Positions 23,250-31,610 of a DNA stretch of 64,000 bases are shown here, one piece after another. Every line of letters begins with the position of its first letter. Positions within the stretch are counted from its first letter, which is position 1. The translations under genes and the position numbers were made by a program. Source of the DNA: Amycolatopsis sp. 2-15 (GTDB taxonomy: Bacteria; Actinomycetota; Actinomycetes; Mycobacteriales; Pseudonocardiaceae). Below the pieces are notes generated by a model. It saw only the letters and a list, made by a program, of their open reading frames with translations. It was not told where the DNA came from and made no database searches. The DNA is taken from positions 4,374,501 to 4,438,500 of the forward strand of contig NZ_CP127294.1 in assembly GCF_030285625.1 (NCBI RefSeq), given 5' to 3'.

Positions 23250-25982
23250 TCACGGTGGCGCCGGAGGAGACGGCGGTTTCGGTGGTGTCATGAGCTTGTC
23301 GTAGATGCGGGTGAGGTGCTGTTCGATGGTGCGGGGGCTGAGGAACAGCCGTTCGGCGATGTCGGGGTTGGTGTGGCCGTTCTGGACGAGGTGGGCGATC
23401 TGGGCTTCCTGGGCGGTGAGGTCGCTGCTGGTCTCGGTGGCGTGGGTGCGGATGGTTTCGCCAGTCGCTTCCAGCTCGCGGGCGGCGCGCTCGGCGAAGC
23501 CGGTCATGCCCATCGTCGAGTACAGGTTGTGCGCGGCACGCAGCTGGTCTTTGGCGTCGCGACGGCGGCGTTCCCGGCGCAGCCATTCGCCGTAGAGCAG
23601 GTGCGCCCGGGCCAGGTCGGGTCGGACGAGGGTGCGGCCGAGATGGTCGATGGCGTCGCGGTAGGCGTCCTCCGCGGCCGGCCCGTCGGCGAGCAGCGCG
23701 CGTGAGCGGGCCTCGACGCCCAATGCCCAGTCGGTGCCGGCGGCCCGCAGCAGCGGCGAGAACCAGGCCCACGTCTCGGCAGCGGCGTCGCGTGCCCCGG
23801 TCCGGACGGCCGCCTCGATCAGCTCTGCCGCACCCCATTGGGAAACGAACCGCTGGCCCGGGTTGTCCGACTCGATGAGCCGCTGGGCTGCCCTGAGCGC
23901 GTTGTCGTAGCGGGCCAGCCCCAAGTACAGCACCACGCTCGTCCACGCCGTAGCGGCCAGCGCAATGCCCTCGCCCCGCGCGGCCGCGCCCGCGACGACC
24001 GGTTCGCTCAGGTTGTGGAACTCGGTTTCCCGCCCTTGCCAGGCCTTGAGCAGCAGGCCGCCGTAGGGTGGGAGCTCGGTTCCGGTCGCCTCGGCGGCCG
24101 ATGCGCTCTCCTCGAGCAACGGCGCGACCGCGGTCAGCTCGCCGGCGACCACTTGTGCGCACACGCGCGTTTGCAGGGCGAGGGGAAGCTCGGCGAGCGT
24201 GCCGGTGTCTCGGGCGATCCGGACGTGCTGGCGCGTGAGCAGGTCGAATGTCTCGTCATCCCACAGGTTGCGGGCGGTGACCAGGGCGAACCACGTCCAG
24301 CGAAGGCCGTCCTCGGGGGCGAGGTCCGGGCTGCGGAATGCGTCAAGCGCTCGCTTCAGCGGCGACACGGCGGCCGCGTAACCCTCCGTGACCTGCAGGG
24401 TCAGACCGTCGAGCAGCAGGTCGAGGGGGCGTGGCGGCTGCGGGGCCGGGGGCGCGCCCCGCGCGGCTTCGGCGACCTCCCGGATTCCCCCGCCTCTGGC
24501 CAGCGGGCCGGCGAAAGCCGCCGCCTCCAGTGCCCCAAGGAAGGTGTCGCGGGCCAGCCGCGCGTCGAGTGGCGCGAGCCGGACGGCCGCCCTCAGCAGC
24601 AGCGGCGGAGCGTCGCGGCCGCGCCTATTGACCAACGCGATCTGGGCACGCAGCAGCTCGCACCGGGCACGGCGGAATTCGTCGGGCGGGCCCGCCTCAG
24701 CAGTGGCCAGCAGTCCCAGCGCCGCATCCGGCGCGCCGGCCTGGTGCTTGGCCTGCGCGGCGGCGAGTGCTCGCTCGGCGCGCAGGACCGGGTCGAGGGT
24801 CAGTTCGGTGGCCCGTTCCAGGAACGCCGCGGCCGCGGCCACGCCCCCGCGGGCCTGGGCCCGCCCGGCCGAGCGTTCCAGCTCGGCCGCGACCTCCTCG
24901 TCGGGCCCCGCGGCCGCGTGGGCGCGGTGCCACGCCCGTCGATCCGGTTCCCGCTCCGGGTCGGTGACCGCGCCCAGCGCGGCGTGCACGCGGCGCCGAT
25001 CCTCCGGAGAGGCGCCCCGGTAGACGGTCGAGCGCACCAGCGGATGCCGGAACCACACCCGCGGACCGAACGTGACCAGGCCCGTCTCCTCCGCCGGCGC
25101 CGCCGCTGCGATTCCGGTGCCGAGGCGCTCGGCCGCGCGCCACAACAGCACCGGCTCGCCACTCTGCTCGGCGGCCGCGACCAGCAGCAGCAACCGCGTC
25201 TCGGGCGGCAGCAGCGCCAGCCGCCGGTGGAAACTCTCCTCGACCCGGCTCGGTAGCCCCTTGATGCTCGGCAGCCCGAACCCACCCGCCAGCTCGGCTA
25301 GGCTCAGCCCGCTTGGAAGCTCCAACAGCGCCAGCGGATTGCCCCGTGTCTCGGCCAGGAGCCGGTCCCGCACCTGCGGGTCCAGCGGTCCTTGCAGCGC
25401 CGAGTCCAGCAACTCCCGCGCGTCCTCGTCGCGAAGACCACCGATCACCAGCTCCGGAAGCCCCGTCAGCTCTCCGGTCTCGTGCGACTCTCGCAGGGCG
25501 AAGACCACGCCCACCGACTCGGCCGACAGCCGCCGCGCCACGAACGCCAGCGTCTGCACCGAGGCCTGATCCAGCCACTGCGCGTCGTCCACCAGGCACA
25601 TCAGCGGCCGCCTGCGGGCGGCCTCCGCCAGCAGGCTCAGCACGGCCAACCCGACCAGGAACCGATCCGGCGGGCTCGCGCTGGTGCCCAGCCCCAGAAC
25701 CGTTTCCAGCGCGACCCGCTGCGGGTCCGGCAACCACGCCAGCCGATCCAGCATCGGCGCGCACACCTGGTGCAGGCCCGCGAAGGCCAGCTCCGTCTCC
25801 GACTCGATTCCGGCCGCGCGCACCACCCGACACCCCCGGGCGACCTCGGCGACGTACTCCAGCAAGGCCGTCTTGCCCACACCCGGCTCGCCGCGCACCA
25901 CCAGGACCCGGCTCTGGCCCGCCCGCACGGCGTCGACCAACCGGTCGAACTCAACCCGCTCGCTGTGTCGGTTTCGCAGCAT
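23250..25982 (-). CDS. Large ATPase-LuxR (LAL) family transcriptional regulator
   Basis: A 910-residue LAL regulator. The N-terminal AAA/STAND ATPase has Walker A GEPGVGKTALLEYV (about residues 31-44) and Walker B LMCLVDDAQWLDQ (about 125-137). A long helical tetratricopeptide-like middle follows, and the C-terminal LuxR helix-turn-helix covers LTAQEAQIAHLVQNGHTNPD and IAERLFLSPRTIEQHLTRIY (about 850-895). Such proteins are ATP-dependent activators, often of secondary metabolism or sugar use. A Pro-rich tail (KPPSPPAPP) is encoded at 23250-23285. No obvious target operon is adjacent. Confidence 0.9.
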   Translation of the reverse strand: MLRNRHSERVEFDRLVDAVRAGQSRVLVVRGEPGVGKTALLEYVAEVARGCRVVRAAGIESETELAFAGLHQVCAPMLDRLAWLPDPQRVALETVLGLGTSASPPDRFLVGLAVLSLLAEAARRRPLMCLVDDAQWLDQASVQTLAFVARRLSAESVGVVFALRESHETGELTGLPELVIGGLRDEDARELLDSALQGPLDPQVRDRLLAETRGNPLALLELPSGLSLAELAGGFGLPSIKGLPSRVEESFHRRLALLPPETRLLLLVAAAEQSGEPVLLWRAAERLGTGIAAAAPAEETGLVTFGPRVWFRHPLVRSTVYRGASPEDRRRVHAALGAVTDPEREPDRRAWHRAHAAAGPDEEVAAELERSAGRAQARGGVAAAAAFLERATELTLDPVLRAERALAAAQAKHQAGAPDAALGLLATAEAGPPDEFRRARCELLRAQIALVNRRGRDAPPLLLRAAVRLAPLDARLARDTFLGALEAAAFAGPLARGGGIREVAEAARGAPPAPQPPRPLDLLLDGLTLQVTEGYAAAVSPLKRALDAFRSPDLAPEDGLRWTWFALVTARNLWDDETFDLLTRQHVRIARDTGTLAELPLALQTRVCAQVVAGELTAVAPLLEESASAAEATGTELPPYGGLLLKAWQGRETEFHNLSEPVVAGAAARGEGIALAATAWTSVVLYLGLARYDNALRAAQRLIESDNPGQRFVSQWGAAELIEAAVRTGARDAAAETWAWFSPLLRAAGTDWALGVEARSRALLADGPAAEDAYRDAIDHLGRTLVRPDLARAHLLYGEWLRRERRRRDAKDQLRAAHNLYSTMGMTGFAERAARELEATGETIRTHATETSSDLTAQEAQIAHLVQNGHTNPDIAERLFLSPRTIEQHLTRIYDKLMTPPKPPSPPAPP

Positions 25983-26262
25983 CTCGCACCACCGCCCCCA
26001 GCTCCTCCGCCACCACGCCGGCCTGATCAGACAGACCCCGGGGCGACCTCAGTGGGCCCTTGAATATAACTCCGTCCCTCGTATTCCCGCCGTGTGCTTT
26101 CACATCTCCGCGCGCAGTCGCAGGGCTCACCATTCGCGCCAGCTCTGCTCCACCGGGTTGGGGCCGCGGGCCCCGGGGGATGAACTGCAGCAGGCAGGGG
26201 GAGCAGGGGACGTCGCCGTCGACGAGTTCGATGCTGTCGTGGGGCAGTTCGGTGCCGGCCAA
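25951..26262 (-). CDS. Hypothetical small protein with CxxC
   Basis: The frame gives MAGTELPHDSIELVDGDVPC, SPCLLQFIPRGPRPQPGGAE and a basic tail. A single CSPC motif could bind zinc or be redox-active. It overlaps the start of the LuxR gene by 32 bases and lies next to a repeat that itself encodes the start of another short frame (MTVIDQL, ATG at 26367-26369). Expression is uncertain. Confidence 0.3.
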   Translation of the reverse strand: MAGTELPHDSIELVDGDVPCSPCLLQFIPRGPRPQPGGAELARMVSPATARGDVKAHGGNTRDGVIFKGPLRSPRGLSDQAGVVAEELGAVVRDAAKPTQRAG

Positions 26263-26350
26263 TCGGTCGACGCAGCGGTCTTACTCAGTGCTGCGGCCGG
26301 CAGCGCCGGCGCAGCCAAGTTCGTGCGGGTGTCGAGCACGACGAGGCGAA

Positions 26351-26482
26351 GTTGATCAATGACGGTCATGATGACTGCGAAACGACGTCTGCACCATCCA
26401 GCGAGGCAGCGGAGACAACAGCAGGGTCAGTCTGACCAGCAGAGGACGCCGGGGATGGTGTTGGCCGGCGCTTTTGCAAGGC
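26351..26482 (+). repeat. Dispersed attachment-site repeat, copy 1
   Basis: A 132-bp unit starting GTTGATCAATGACGGTCATG and ending at the tRNA-Ala anticodon-loop sequence CTTTTGCAAGG. It shares most positions with 29388-29520 and 34349-34481, all in the same orientation. This copy is followed directly by a tRNA-Ala 3' half and lies next to an integrase remnant, so I read the unit as the element-side arm of an attachment site. Confidence 0.75.
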
Positions 26483-26513
26483 GGGGGTCAGGGTTCGATT
26501 CCCCTCAGCTCCA
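26471..26513 (+). tRNA. tRNA-Ala(TGC) 3'-half remnant (attachment site)
   Basis: CTTTTGCAAGGCG is an Ala(TGC) anticodon loop with its 3' flank; it continues into GGTCAGGG, the T-loop TTCGATT and the acceptor end CAGCTCC with discriminator A. The 5' half is replaced by the 132-bp repeat, so this is a partial tRNA, as left by integrases that recombine in the anticodon loop. The T-stem has mismatches. The 3' end alone would also fit a tmRNA, but the TTTGCA loop favours tRNA-Ala. Confidence 0.65.
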
Positions 26514-26532
26514 CTCCACTGTAGACATGACG

Positions 26533-26570
26533 AAGGCCAGGTCAGAGGGCATTTCCTCTTACCTGGCCTT
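26533..26570 (+). terminator. Hairpin terminator downstream of the tRNA-Ala remnant
   Basis: A 16-bp stem with one mismatch: AAGGCCAGGTCAGAGG (26533-26548) against CCTCTTACCTGGCCTT (26555-26570). It sits 20 bases after the tRNA 3' end, as expected for the original tRNA terminator. Confidence 0.7.
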
Positions 26571-26939
26571 GCCATATCAGGCGGCCGTACCTCCCGCCTT
26601 GCCCCTGCGTGCCCCTCGCCCCAGCCGCGCCCCCGCCGACGGGCGCGCTTGCCCTGCGTGCGCTTGCGCGCGGACTCGATGTTGCGGCTCATCGAGTCGG
26701 CGATCGTGTGGTCACGCTCGCGCTGTGCACGCTGGTACCGCAGCGCGGCCCGCGTGGTCGAGTGGCCCATCCGGGCCATCAGCTCACGCGCCGTCGCGCC
26801 ACCTTCGGCGGCCAGCTCGTTGCCGCTGTGGCGGAGGTCGTGGAAGTGCACGTCATCCGGGATGTGCGCGTCCTTCCGCCGGAAGTTGTGCCGACGTGGC
26901 CGGCGGGGTGCGATCGGGTTCACCGCGAGGGGAGAGGGG

Positions 26940-27298
26940 AGGGCCACCTGTCCGTCCCTGACCGCGAAACCACCCGATACCGGGGACCGCGGGAGGCCGT
27001 TCCCCTCGTTCCCCTTCTCCCCTTCCGTGTAGAAACCGCAGGTGGCAACAGCGGAGCGGGGGAGGGGAGCCGGGGAAGCAGATCCTTCTCCGGCGCGACG
27101 GCTCCCCGCCACTTCCCCGCGCCGACGTTGCCAGGTCGGGAGTCCGGGTGAGGCAAGGGCGCACGGGCCCTGTGACTCCGTGCGCTCTTGCGCCCTTGAC
27201 CGAAAACCCCGGTTCAAGGCCGGTTCTCAAGAGCGTACGAGGCCGTGCGCCCTTGAATCTCTGCTCCCTTCGGGGCTGGCAAGCGTCTCTGCTCGCGT
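26940..27298. other. Low-complexity GC-rich intergenic stretch
   Basis: Runs of CCCCTTCTCCCC and GGGGGAGGGGAGCCGGGG type sequence; frames are open only because of composition. No gene or regulatory element is supported. Confidence 0.4.
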
Positions 27299-27325
27299 TT
27301 GTCATGCCTCGATAGGGTGCCCTCC

Positions 27326-27985
27326 GTGCAGCCATCCGATCTTCTGCCGGTCCGTGAGTCCTATGACCGGGTCGCCGACGTCTATGTGGAGCTTGGTGTG
27401 GGTCGGTTGGAGGAGGTGCCGTGGCTACGGGCCGCGCTTGCCGCCTTCGCCGAGTCCGTCCGCGGGCTCGGCCCGGTCCTGGACGTCGGCTGCGGCCCGG
27501 GCACCATCACTGCGCACCTCACCGAGCTCGGGCTGGACGCTGCGGGTGTCGACCTGTCTCCGCGCATGGTCGAGCACGCCCGGCGGCTTTACCCCGACCT
27601 GCGGTTTTCTGTCGCTTCGGCGACCGAACTCGACCTCGCGCCGGCATCGCTCGGCGGCGTGCTCGGCTGGTGGTCGCTGTTCAACCTTCCGCGTGAGGAG
27701 CTACCCGGTGTGCTGAAGACCTTCGCTGAGGCGCTCGTGCCCGGTGGTCAGGCCCTTGTTGGCACGCATGTCGGCGACGGCGACGTGCCGCGGACCAAGG
27801 GCTACGGCGGCCTGCCGGTGTCCTGGACGACTCACCTGTACCGCCCCGAAGAGCTGGCCGGAATGCTGGCCGACGCCGGTCTGGAGTTGATCGCCGACCT
27901 GCGGATGCCTGCGCAGCCACCGCAGCGCCCGCAGGTGCTGCTCGCCGCGCGACGCCCGGCACTGCCGGAGGCTAGCGGCGAGTAG
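27326..27985 (+). CDS. Class I SAM-dependent methyltransferase
   Basis: A roughly 219-residue methyltransferase with the Rossmann-like SAM fold. Motif I is VLDVGCGPGTITAHLTELG (about residues 50-68), motif II covers AAGVDLSPRMVEHARRLYPD, and motif III-IV continues through LPREELPGVLKTFAEALVPGG. The substrate is unknown. I prefer GTG at 27326, giving VQPSDLLPVRESYDRVADVY, over an earlier in-frame start at 27299. It is cargo of the island, between an integrase remnant and attachment-like repeats. Confidence 0.82.
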   Translation: MQPSDLLPVRESYDRVADVYVELGVGRLEEVPWLRAALAAFAESVRGLGPVLDVGCGPGTITAHLTELGLDAAGVDLSPRMVEHARRLYPDLRFSVASATELDLAPASLGGVLGWWSLFNLPREELPGVLKTFAEALVPGGQALVGTHVGDGDVPRTKGYGGLPVSWTTHLYRPEELAGMLADAGLELIADLRMPAQPPQRPQVLLAARRPALPEASGE

Positions 27986-28117
27986 CGCGGACTCGCGCGC
28001 CCCCGCGTGCCGATCAACGGGGCGCACGCGGGGACTCACGGGGAACGCCAGCGTAATGCGCATCGCTGCCGGTGACGTCGTTAGCAACGTCGCCAATGAG
28101 CCGGCGAAACCATGGCG

Positions 28118-28731
28118 ATGTACGCGGGTATGGATCCGATGTCTGCCGCCGCCATCGGAGGCGCTGCGGCAGGGCTGGGTAAGACCGCCGAGATGGCATT
28201 CACACGTCTGGTAGTGCGACGACGAGCACGGGTCGAGGCGGCGCTGCGCGCGACCGGCCAGAACTCAGAGCACTGTTGGCCACCGCGATGGATGACGACC
28301 GGAAGCTCGAGCTCCTCGGTCGCGCGCTCGAAGTTGCTCAGCGGACGGTCGACGAGGAGCGGGTGCGGTTCTATGGGCGCATCGCGGCGGAGGGTGTGCT
28401 GGCAACAGATACGGCTGTCGTCGACGAGAAGGACCGGATCTTTTCGAGCGTTGCCGTGCTCGACCCCTCGGATCTAAAGGTTCTTCTGCACATGGTCGCT
28501 GGGCAGGCCTGGCAGAAGCGTGAAGCTGCAGGTCAGAACCGTGCCATCGCCGACGAGTTGCCGGAGGTTGGCCACGTTCTCGACGCGATATTTGCGCGGT
28601 TGGAGACGCTCGGCATGATCACGGGGCAGGGTGAGGGCGGCCTGATGTTTGGCAATGAGTGGACTGTCAGTGAGTTTGGGCGACTCTGTATGGACGAACT
28701 GCGGAGGCTTGGATCACACGCCGAGGCGTAG
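28118..28731 (+). pseudogene. Frameshifted hypothetical protein
   Basis: ATG near 28118 begins MYAGMDPMSAAAIGGAAAGL and runs to ARVEAALRATGQ. The frame then changes near 28255, after which PELRALLATAMDDDRKLELL, GRALEVAQRTVDEERVRFYG and so on reads to the stop at 28731. Both halves look like one roughly 205-residue protein with an N-terminal Gly/Ala-rich segment and a helical domain. No family is recognised. A single-base indel, sequencing error or programmed shift are all possible. The second half could be expressed alone from ATG near 28276. Confidence 0.55.
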
Positions 28732-28755
28732 CACTAGACGTACGTTCAGCTTCTG

Positions 28756-28873
28756 GATCTTGGTCCACACTCTGGTCCACGAACTGCTGCTCACAGGTGC
28801 CCAGTTCGCGCAACTCCGGCCTGTCGCGATCAGGCGTTCCGTGTATCCCCAGGTCAGCGTTAGAACTACGGAT
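28756..28873 (+). repeat. Direct repeat A ending in a tRNA-Arg(ACG) anticodon-loop sequence
   Basis: The unit starts GATCTTGGTCCAC and ends with GTATCCCCAGG and GCGTTAGAACTACGGAT. It is similar to 31450-31577, in the same orientation. AACTACGGAT is the anticodon loop of tRNA-Arg(ACG), but in this copy the sequence after GGAT is not tRNA. Confidence 0.65.
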
Positions 28874-28896
28874 TGGGCGGTCAGGTGTTCTTGTGT

Positions 28897-28962
28897 CATG
28901 CCAGAACGACGGGAGCCGCCGGTGTCCGGTTGGACGGCAGCGGCTCCCGTCGTTCTGGCATG
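28897..28962. terminator. Long perfect inverted repeat / bidirectional terminator
   Basis: A 23-bp perfect stem (28897-28919 with 28940-28962; arm begins CATGCCAGAACGACGGG) and a 20-base loop lie between the plus-strand gene ending at 28731 and the DUF2180-like gene ending at 28970. It would terminate both transcripts. Confidence 0.75.
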
Positions 28963-28969
28963 ACGAGAC

Positions 28970-29203
28970 TTACCGGTCGATCACAGTGGCCTTGTGCCGG
29001 GCGCGGGTTGGAGTGGTTCGGGGTTCGCCGCAGTGGGCGCAGGTGATCATGCGCCGGGCCTGGCGAGGTGCCACGACGCCCGGCGCCGAGGCCGACAACG
29101 TCTGGATGGCCACGTGCACAAGGCAGGTGGCGGCGCCGCAGTGCACACAGACCCCGACGGCCGGTTCGCTCATGCCTTGTGTCGCGCAGTCAATGCAGAT
29201 CAT
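28970..29203 (-). CDS. DUF2180-like zinc-binding small protein
   Basis: A 77-residue cytosolic protein with several Cys pairs: MICIDCATQGMSEPAVGVCV, HCGAATCLVHV, and MITCAHCGEPR near the C-terminus. The CxxC...CxxCG...CxxH pattern matches DUF2180-type B-box-like zinc proteins as I remember them. ATG at 29201-29203 has AAGGAGA five bases upstream. It follows attachment-repeat copy 2 and ends in a strong hairpin. Function unknown; a regulatory or chaperone-like role is only a guess. Confidence 0.7.
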   Translation of the reverse strand: MICIDCATQGMSEPAVGVCVHCGAATCLVHVAIQTLSASAPGVVAPRQARRMITCAHCGEPRTTPTRARHKATVIDR

Positions 29204-29289
29204 GGTTCTCCTTGAAAAAACGGCGGGAGAAGCCACGGTAAGCAGGTCTCCGTCGGATAACGATGTTCTCGTTCGGAACCAGTGCGACA

Positions 29290-29406
29290 TCACATCGCAG
29301 GTGCCGTCGCGAGGCCGAGCACGTCGAGGTTCGCGATGCGGTCGAGCTTCTCAGCGGAGAGGGTGCGGCTACCCAGGTGGCCACTTAGTTGATCAATGAC
29401 AGCCAT
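29290..29406 (-). CDS. Short peptide frame initiated inside the attachment repeat
   Basis: ATG at 29404-29406, inside repeat copy 2, gives MAVIDQLSGHLGSRTLSAEK then LDRIANLDVLGLATAPAM and stops. Copies 1 and 3 place the same start (MTVIDQL) before different downstream sequence. No Shine-Dalgarno is visible. It may be a leader peptide or the start of a small element gene; expression is unproven. Confidence 0.35.
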   Translation of the reverse strand: MAVIDQLSGHLGSRTLSAEKLDRIANLDVLGLATAPAM

Positions 29407-29520
29407 GATGACTGCGAGCACGCGGCGGCCAGGGACATCAGAGCCAGTCCAGACAACCGTCGGATCCGTCTGACCAGTAACAGGCGCGCCTGAAAGGGAC
29501 GGACCCCCACTTTTGCAAGG
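29388..29520 (+). repeat. Dispersed attachment-site repeat, copy 2
   Basis: A 133-bp unit related to copies at 26351 and 34349, from GTTGATCAATGACAGCCATG to CTTTTGCAAGG. The right flank (TGAAGGGTCAGTGGTTGGGA) still resembles a degraded tRNA-Ala T-arm. Confidence 0.72.
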
Positions 29521-29565
29521 TGAAGGGTCAGTGGTTGGGACGCCGGAAGCCTATTTCTACCTGGG

Positions 29566-31353
29566 TCATGTCTTGCGGACCGCGCCGGTAAATCCTGCGA
29601 TGAAGAGGGTGGCGAAGCCCCACGCGAGCAGCCGGAGTCCCCAGCCCAGCACGGTGAGCGTCTGGCCGGTGGCGCTGTTGGTGGTGTCGCAGCGTGTGCG
29701 CGTTCCGGTTGAGATCAACGGTGTGCCGAGGTCGAGTCCGACTCCGACGCGTTCGACAAACGTGCACGCAGCTGGTGTCGGGGTCGATGGCGTTTGGGTT
29801 CGCGCTAGTCCGCCATGGGCTCCCAAACTCGTGGTGAATAGGGCAGCGAGGATGAGCGTGGCGAGCAGGCCCACGAGCGCTCGCCAGGGCTGGTAGCCGT
29901 AGCCGAGGAGGAGCCCGGTGAGACGGGCCCACGTACGCGCGGCTCGTCCAGTCAGCGCACGTCGTCGGATCTGGTCCCGTCGTTGCTCGATCAGCACGCG
30001 CCGAGCTTCTCGGTCATGCCCCGCCGCCCGATGCGCCGCGGCCAGCTGCCGGTACGGTTGGGCTGCGTACGCCGGAGTGGCCTCGCTCAGCAACCTCAGC
30101 CACGCGTCGGACGAGATACCCCGCGGCAACCCCGTGTAGTCCAATCCGTCGACTTTCAGCCGAGCATGCATGTCGTCGACGTGCTGTAACAACGTCGGAT
30201 CGAAAAAGAATGCCCCTCCGACTCGAAGGTCGGTCAGATCCAGCACCGGGCCCTCTCCGCCCCCGCTCGCCGACAAGCCGCACTCGAGAAACAAGGGCCC
30301 GTTGGTCTGGAGTTTGCCGGCAGCCAGGGCAGGGCCTGTGTCGTTGTGGAGCGTCGCTCCGTGACACTCCAGTTGGCCACCAACGCGGACCATGCGTAGA
30401 TGTACTGCTCCGTCCTTTCCTGCGCCGGTCGCTGAGAATCCGCCGCGCAGAAGTAGAGAGCTGTCGGTCCGAAGGTGATTGGCCATCAGTGCGGGGCCTG
30501 TGTCGTTGCGGAGCGTCGCTCCGCCGCAGGCCAGCTGGCCACCAATGTGGGCACCCGCTAGATCCGCTGTCCCGCCGCCTCCGGCGCCGGTCGCTGAGAA
30601 TGCGCGGTTTAGGAATACGGGACCATCGGTTCGGAGGTTATTGGCCATCAGGGCGGGGCCCGAGTCGTTGCGTAGGGTCGCCCCGTGGCAATCAAACGGC
30701 CCACTGATATGGGCGGCGGGTAGACGTACCGCCCCGAGTATTCCGTCACCGGTTGCTGAGAATCCCACGCATAGGAACACCGCACCGCTGGTGCGGAGTC
30801 CGTCTGCCCTCAGCGCCGGACCTGAGTCGTTGCGTAGGGTGGCCCCAACACAAGTGACTTCACCAATTTGAGCTGTGATCAAGCTTACACCACCGCGCGC
30901 GCTGTGGGCTTGCACTGTTGTTCGATTCAAGTTGAGCGTGGTTGTAACCGCCCCGTTGGCGGTGAGCGGTGGGTTACTGGGATGTTCGAGTCGGCATTCA
31001 GGAATGGCAAGGACTGGCAGGTCGCTGGCGTTGGCTGAGCATCCCTCTTCCAGCCAGCAGTCGGTCAGCGTGAGGGCAACTGGGCTGGTGATGTTGTCGA
31101 GGTCCAGGCGGCCGGCGATGCGGGCCCCTCGTAGACGTAGCCCGTGCGGGTCCGCGTCGGGAGCGAGGCGACCACGGACGATGTCACGCACGACCCATGC
31201 GCGAATCGTCCGCTCTTCTCCCCACGGTTGCGTGGCAAGTTTGCCCTTGGGTCCGTTCGCAGTCAGGTCGAGAACTTCGCCATGCTCGACATGATCGACC
31301 AACTCACGTTCGACAGAGGTCAGCTTTTCGTGGATGCCATCTTCTGTCGTCAC
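29566..31353 (-). CDS. Beta-helix repeat membrane protein (pentapeptide-like)
   Basis: A 595-residue protein. After a 90-residue start region come about five tandem repeats of roughly 46 residues (about 130-390) with the consensus ATLRNDSGPALMANNLRTDG then VFLNRGFSATGAG, a right-handed beta-helix pattern. A helical segment (PYRQLAAAHRAAGHDREARR) and three C-terminal membrane helices follow (ALVGLLATLILAALFTTSLG; TVLGWGLRLLAWGFATLFIA). Similar proteins in streptomycetes are often labelled membrane-associated oxidoreductase without clear evidence. The repeat domain probably faces the cytosol. Role unknown; it is cargo between the tRNA-Arg-type repeats. Confidence 0.75.
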   Translation of the reverse strand: MTTEDGIHEKLTSVERELVDHVEHGEVLDLTANGPKGKLATQPWGEERTIRAWVVRDIVRGRLAPDADPHGLRLRGARIAGRLDLDNITSPVALTLTDCWLEEGCSANASDLPVLAIPECRLEHPSNPPLTANGAVTTTLNLNRTTVQAHSARGGVSLITAQIGEVTCVGATLRNDSGPALRADGLRTSGAVFLCVGFSATGDGILGAVRLPAAHISGPFDCHGATLRNDSGPALMANNLRTDGPVFLNRAFSATGAGGGGTADLAGAHIGGQLACGGATLRNDTGPALMANHLRTDSSLLLRGGFSATGAGKDGAVHLRMVRVGGQLECHGATLHNDTGPALAAGKLQTNGPLFLECGLSASGGGEGPVLDLTDLRVGGAFFFDPTLLQHVDDMHARLKVDGLDYTGLPRGISSDAWLRLLSEATPAYAAQPYRQLAAAHRAAGHDREARRVLIEQRRDQIRRRALTGRAARTWARLTGLLLGYGYQPWRALVGLLATLILAALFTTSLGAHGGLARTQTPSTPTPAACTFVERVGVGLDLGTPLISTGTRTRCDTTNSATGQTLTVLGWGLRLLAWGFATLFIAGFTGAVRKT

Positions 31354-31449
31354 GCGCTAAAACGTTATCGGCAGCGACCGGAGAAGAGACACCTTGAGGG
31401 GGTTGCTCGCGCGTCGGTAGCATCGCGGTCGGGACCGCCGGCAGAGGTT
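31354..31449 (-). promoter_or_regulatory. Upstream region of the beta-helix protein gene
   Basis: A short non-coding gap that must hold the promoter of the minus-strand gene; no consensus hexamers stand out. Confidence 0.3.
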
Positions 31450-31577
31450 GATCTTGGTCCACGCTCTGGTGCACGAACTGCTGCCCATCGATGCCGGACA
31501 CGCCCAGTTTGGTGTAACTGCTGCCTGCGGCGACCAGGGGTTCCGCGTATCCCCAGGCCAGCGTTAGAACTACGGAT
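31450..31577 (+). repeat. Direct repeat B ending in a tRNA-Arg(ACG) anticodon-loop sequence
   Basis: Second copy of the 28756-28873 unit: GATCTTGGTCCACGCTCTGG at the left, GGTTCCGCGTATCCCCAGG and GCGTTAGAACTACGGAT at the right. It is 10 bases longer in the middle. Confidence 0.65.
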
Positions 31578-31610
31578 CAGAAGGTCGGGATCCGAATCCT
31601 TTCGGGCGCA
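31568..31610 (+). tRNA. tRNA-Arg(ACG) 3'-half remnant
   Basis: AACTACGGATCAGAAGGTCG gives the anticodon loop CTACGGA (anticodon ACG), its 3' stem and variable region; GGATCCGAATCC is a mutated T-arm and TTCGGGCGCA the acceptor 3' strand. The 5' half is absent. This is the pattern left by integration at the anticodon loop. Confidence 0.6.

Larger units (their letters stand above)
26366..26935 (-). pseudogene. Tyrosine recombinase (integrase) C-terminal remnant
   Basis: Minus-strand sequence gives HIPDDVHFHDLRHSGNELAA, EGGATARELMARMGHSTTRA and ALRYQRAQRERDHTIADSM. It contains the catalytic HxLRH, the second His of MGHS and the candidate nucleophile Tyr of RYQ. The N-terminal core-binding domain, the first catalytic Arg and the arm-binding domain are missing; upstream of about 26935 the frame is low-complexity. 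The open frame runs on through the tRNA-Ala remnant to 26366. It is the likely relic of the element that used this attachment site. Confidence 0.72.

Noticed and set aside
26471..26513. Interpretation of the tRNA-like 3' end as tmRNA (ssrA)
   Set aside because: TTCGATTCCCCTCAGCTCCA could also end a tmRNA, but the adjoining TTTTGCAAGG anticodon-loop sequence and variable region fit tRNA-Ala(TGC) better.
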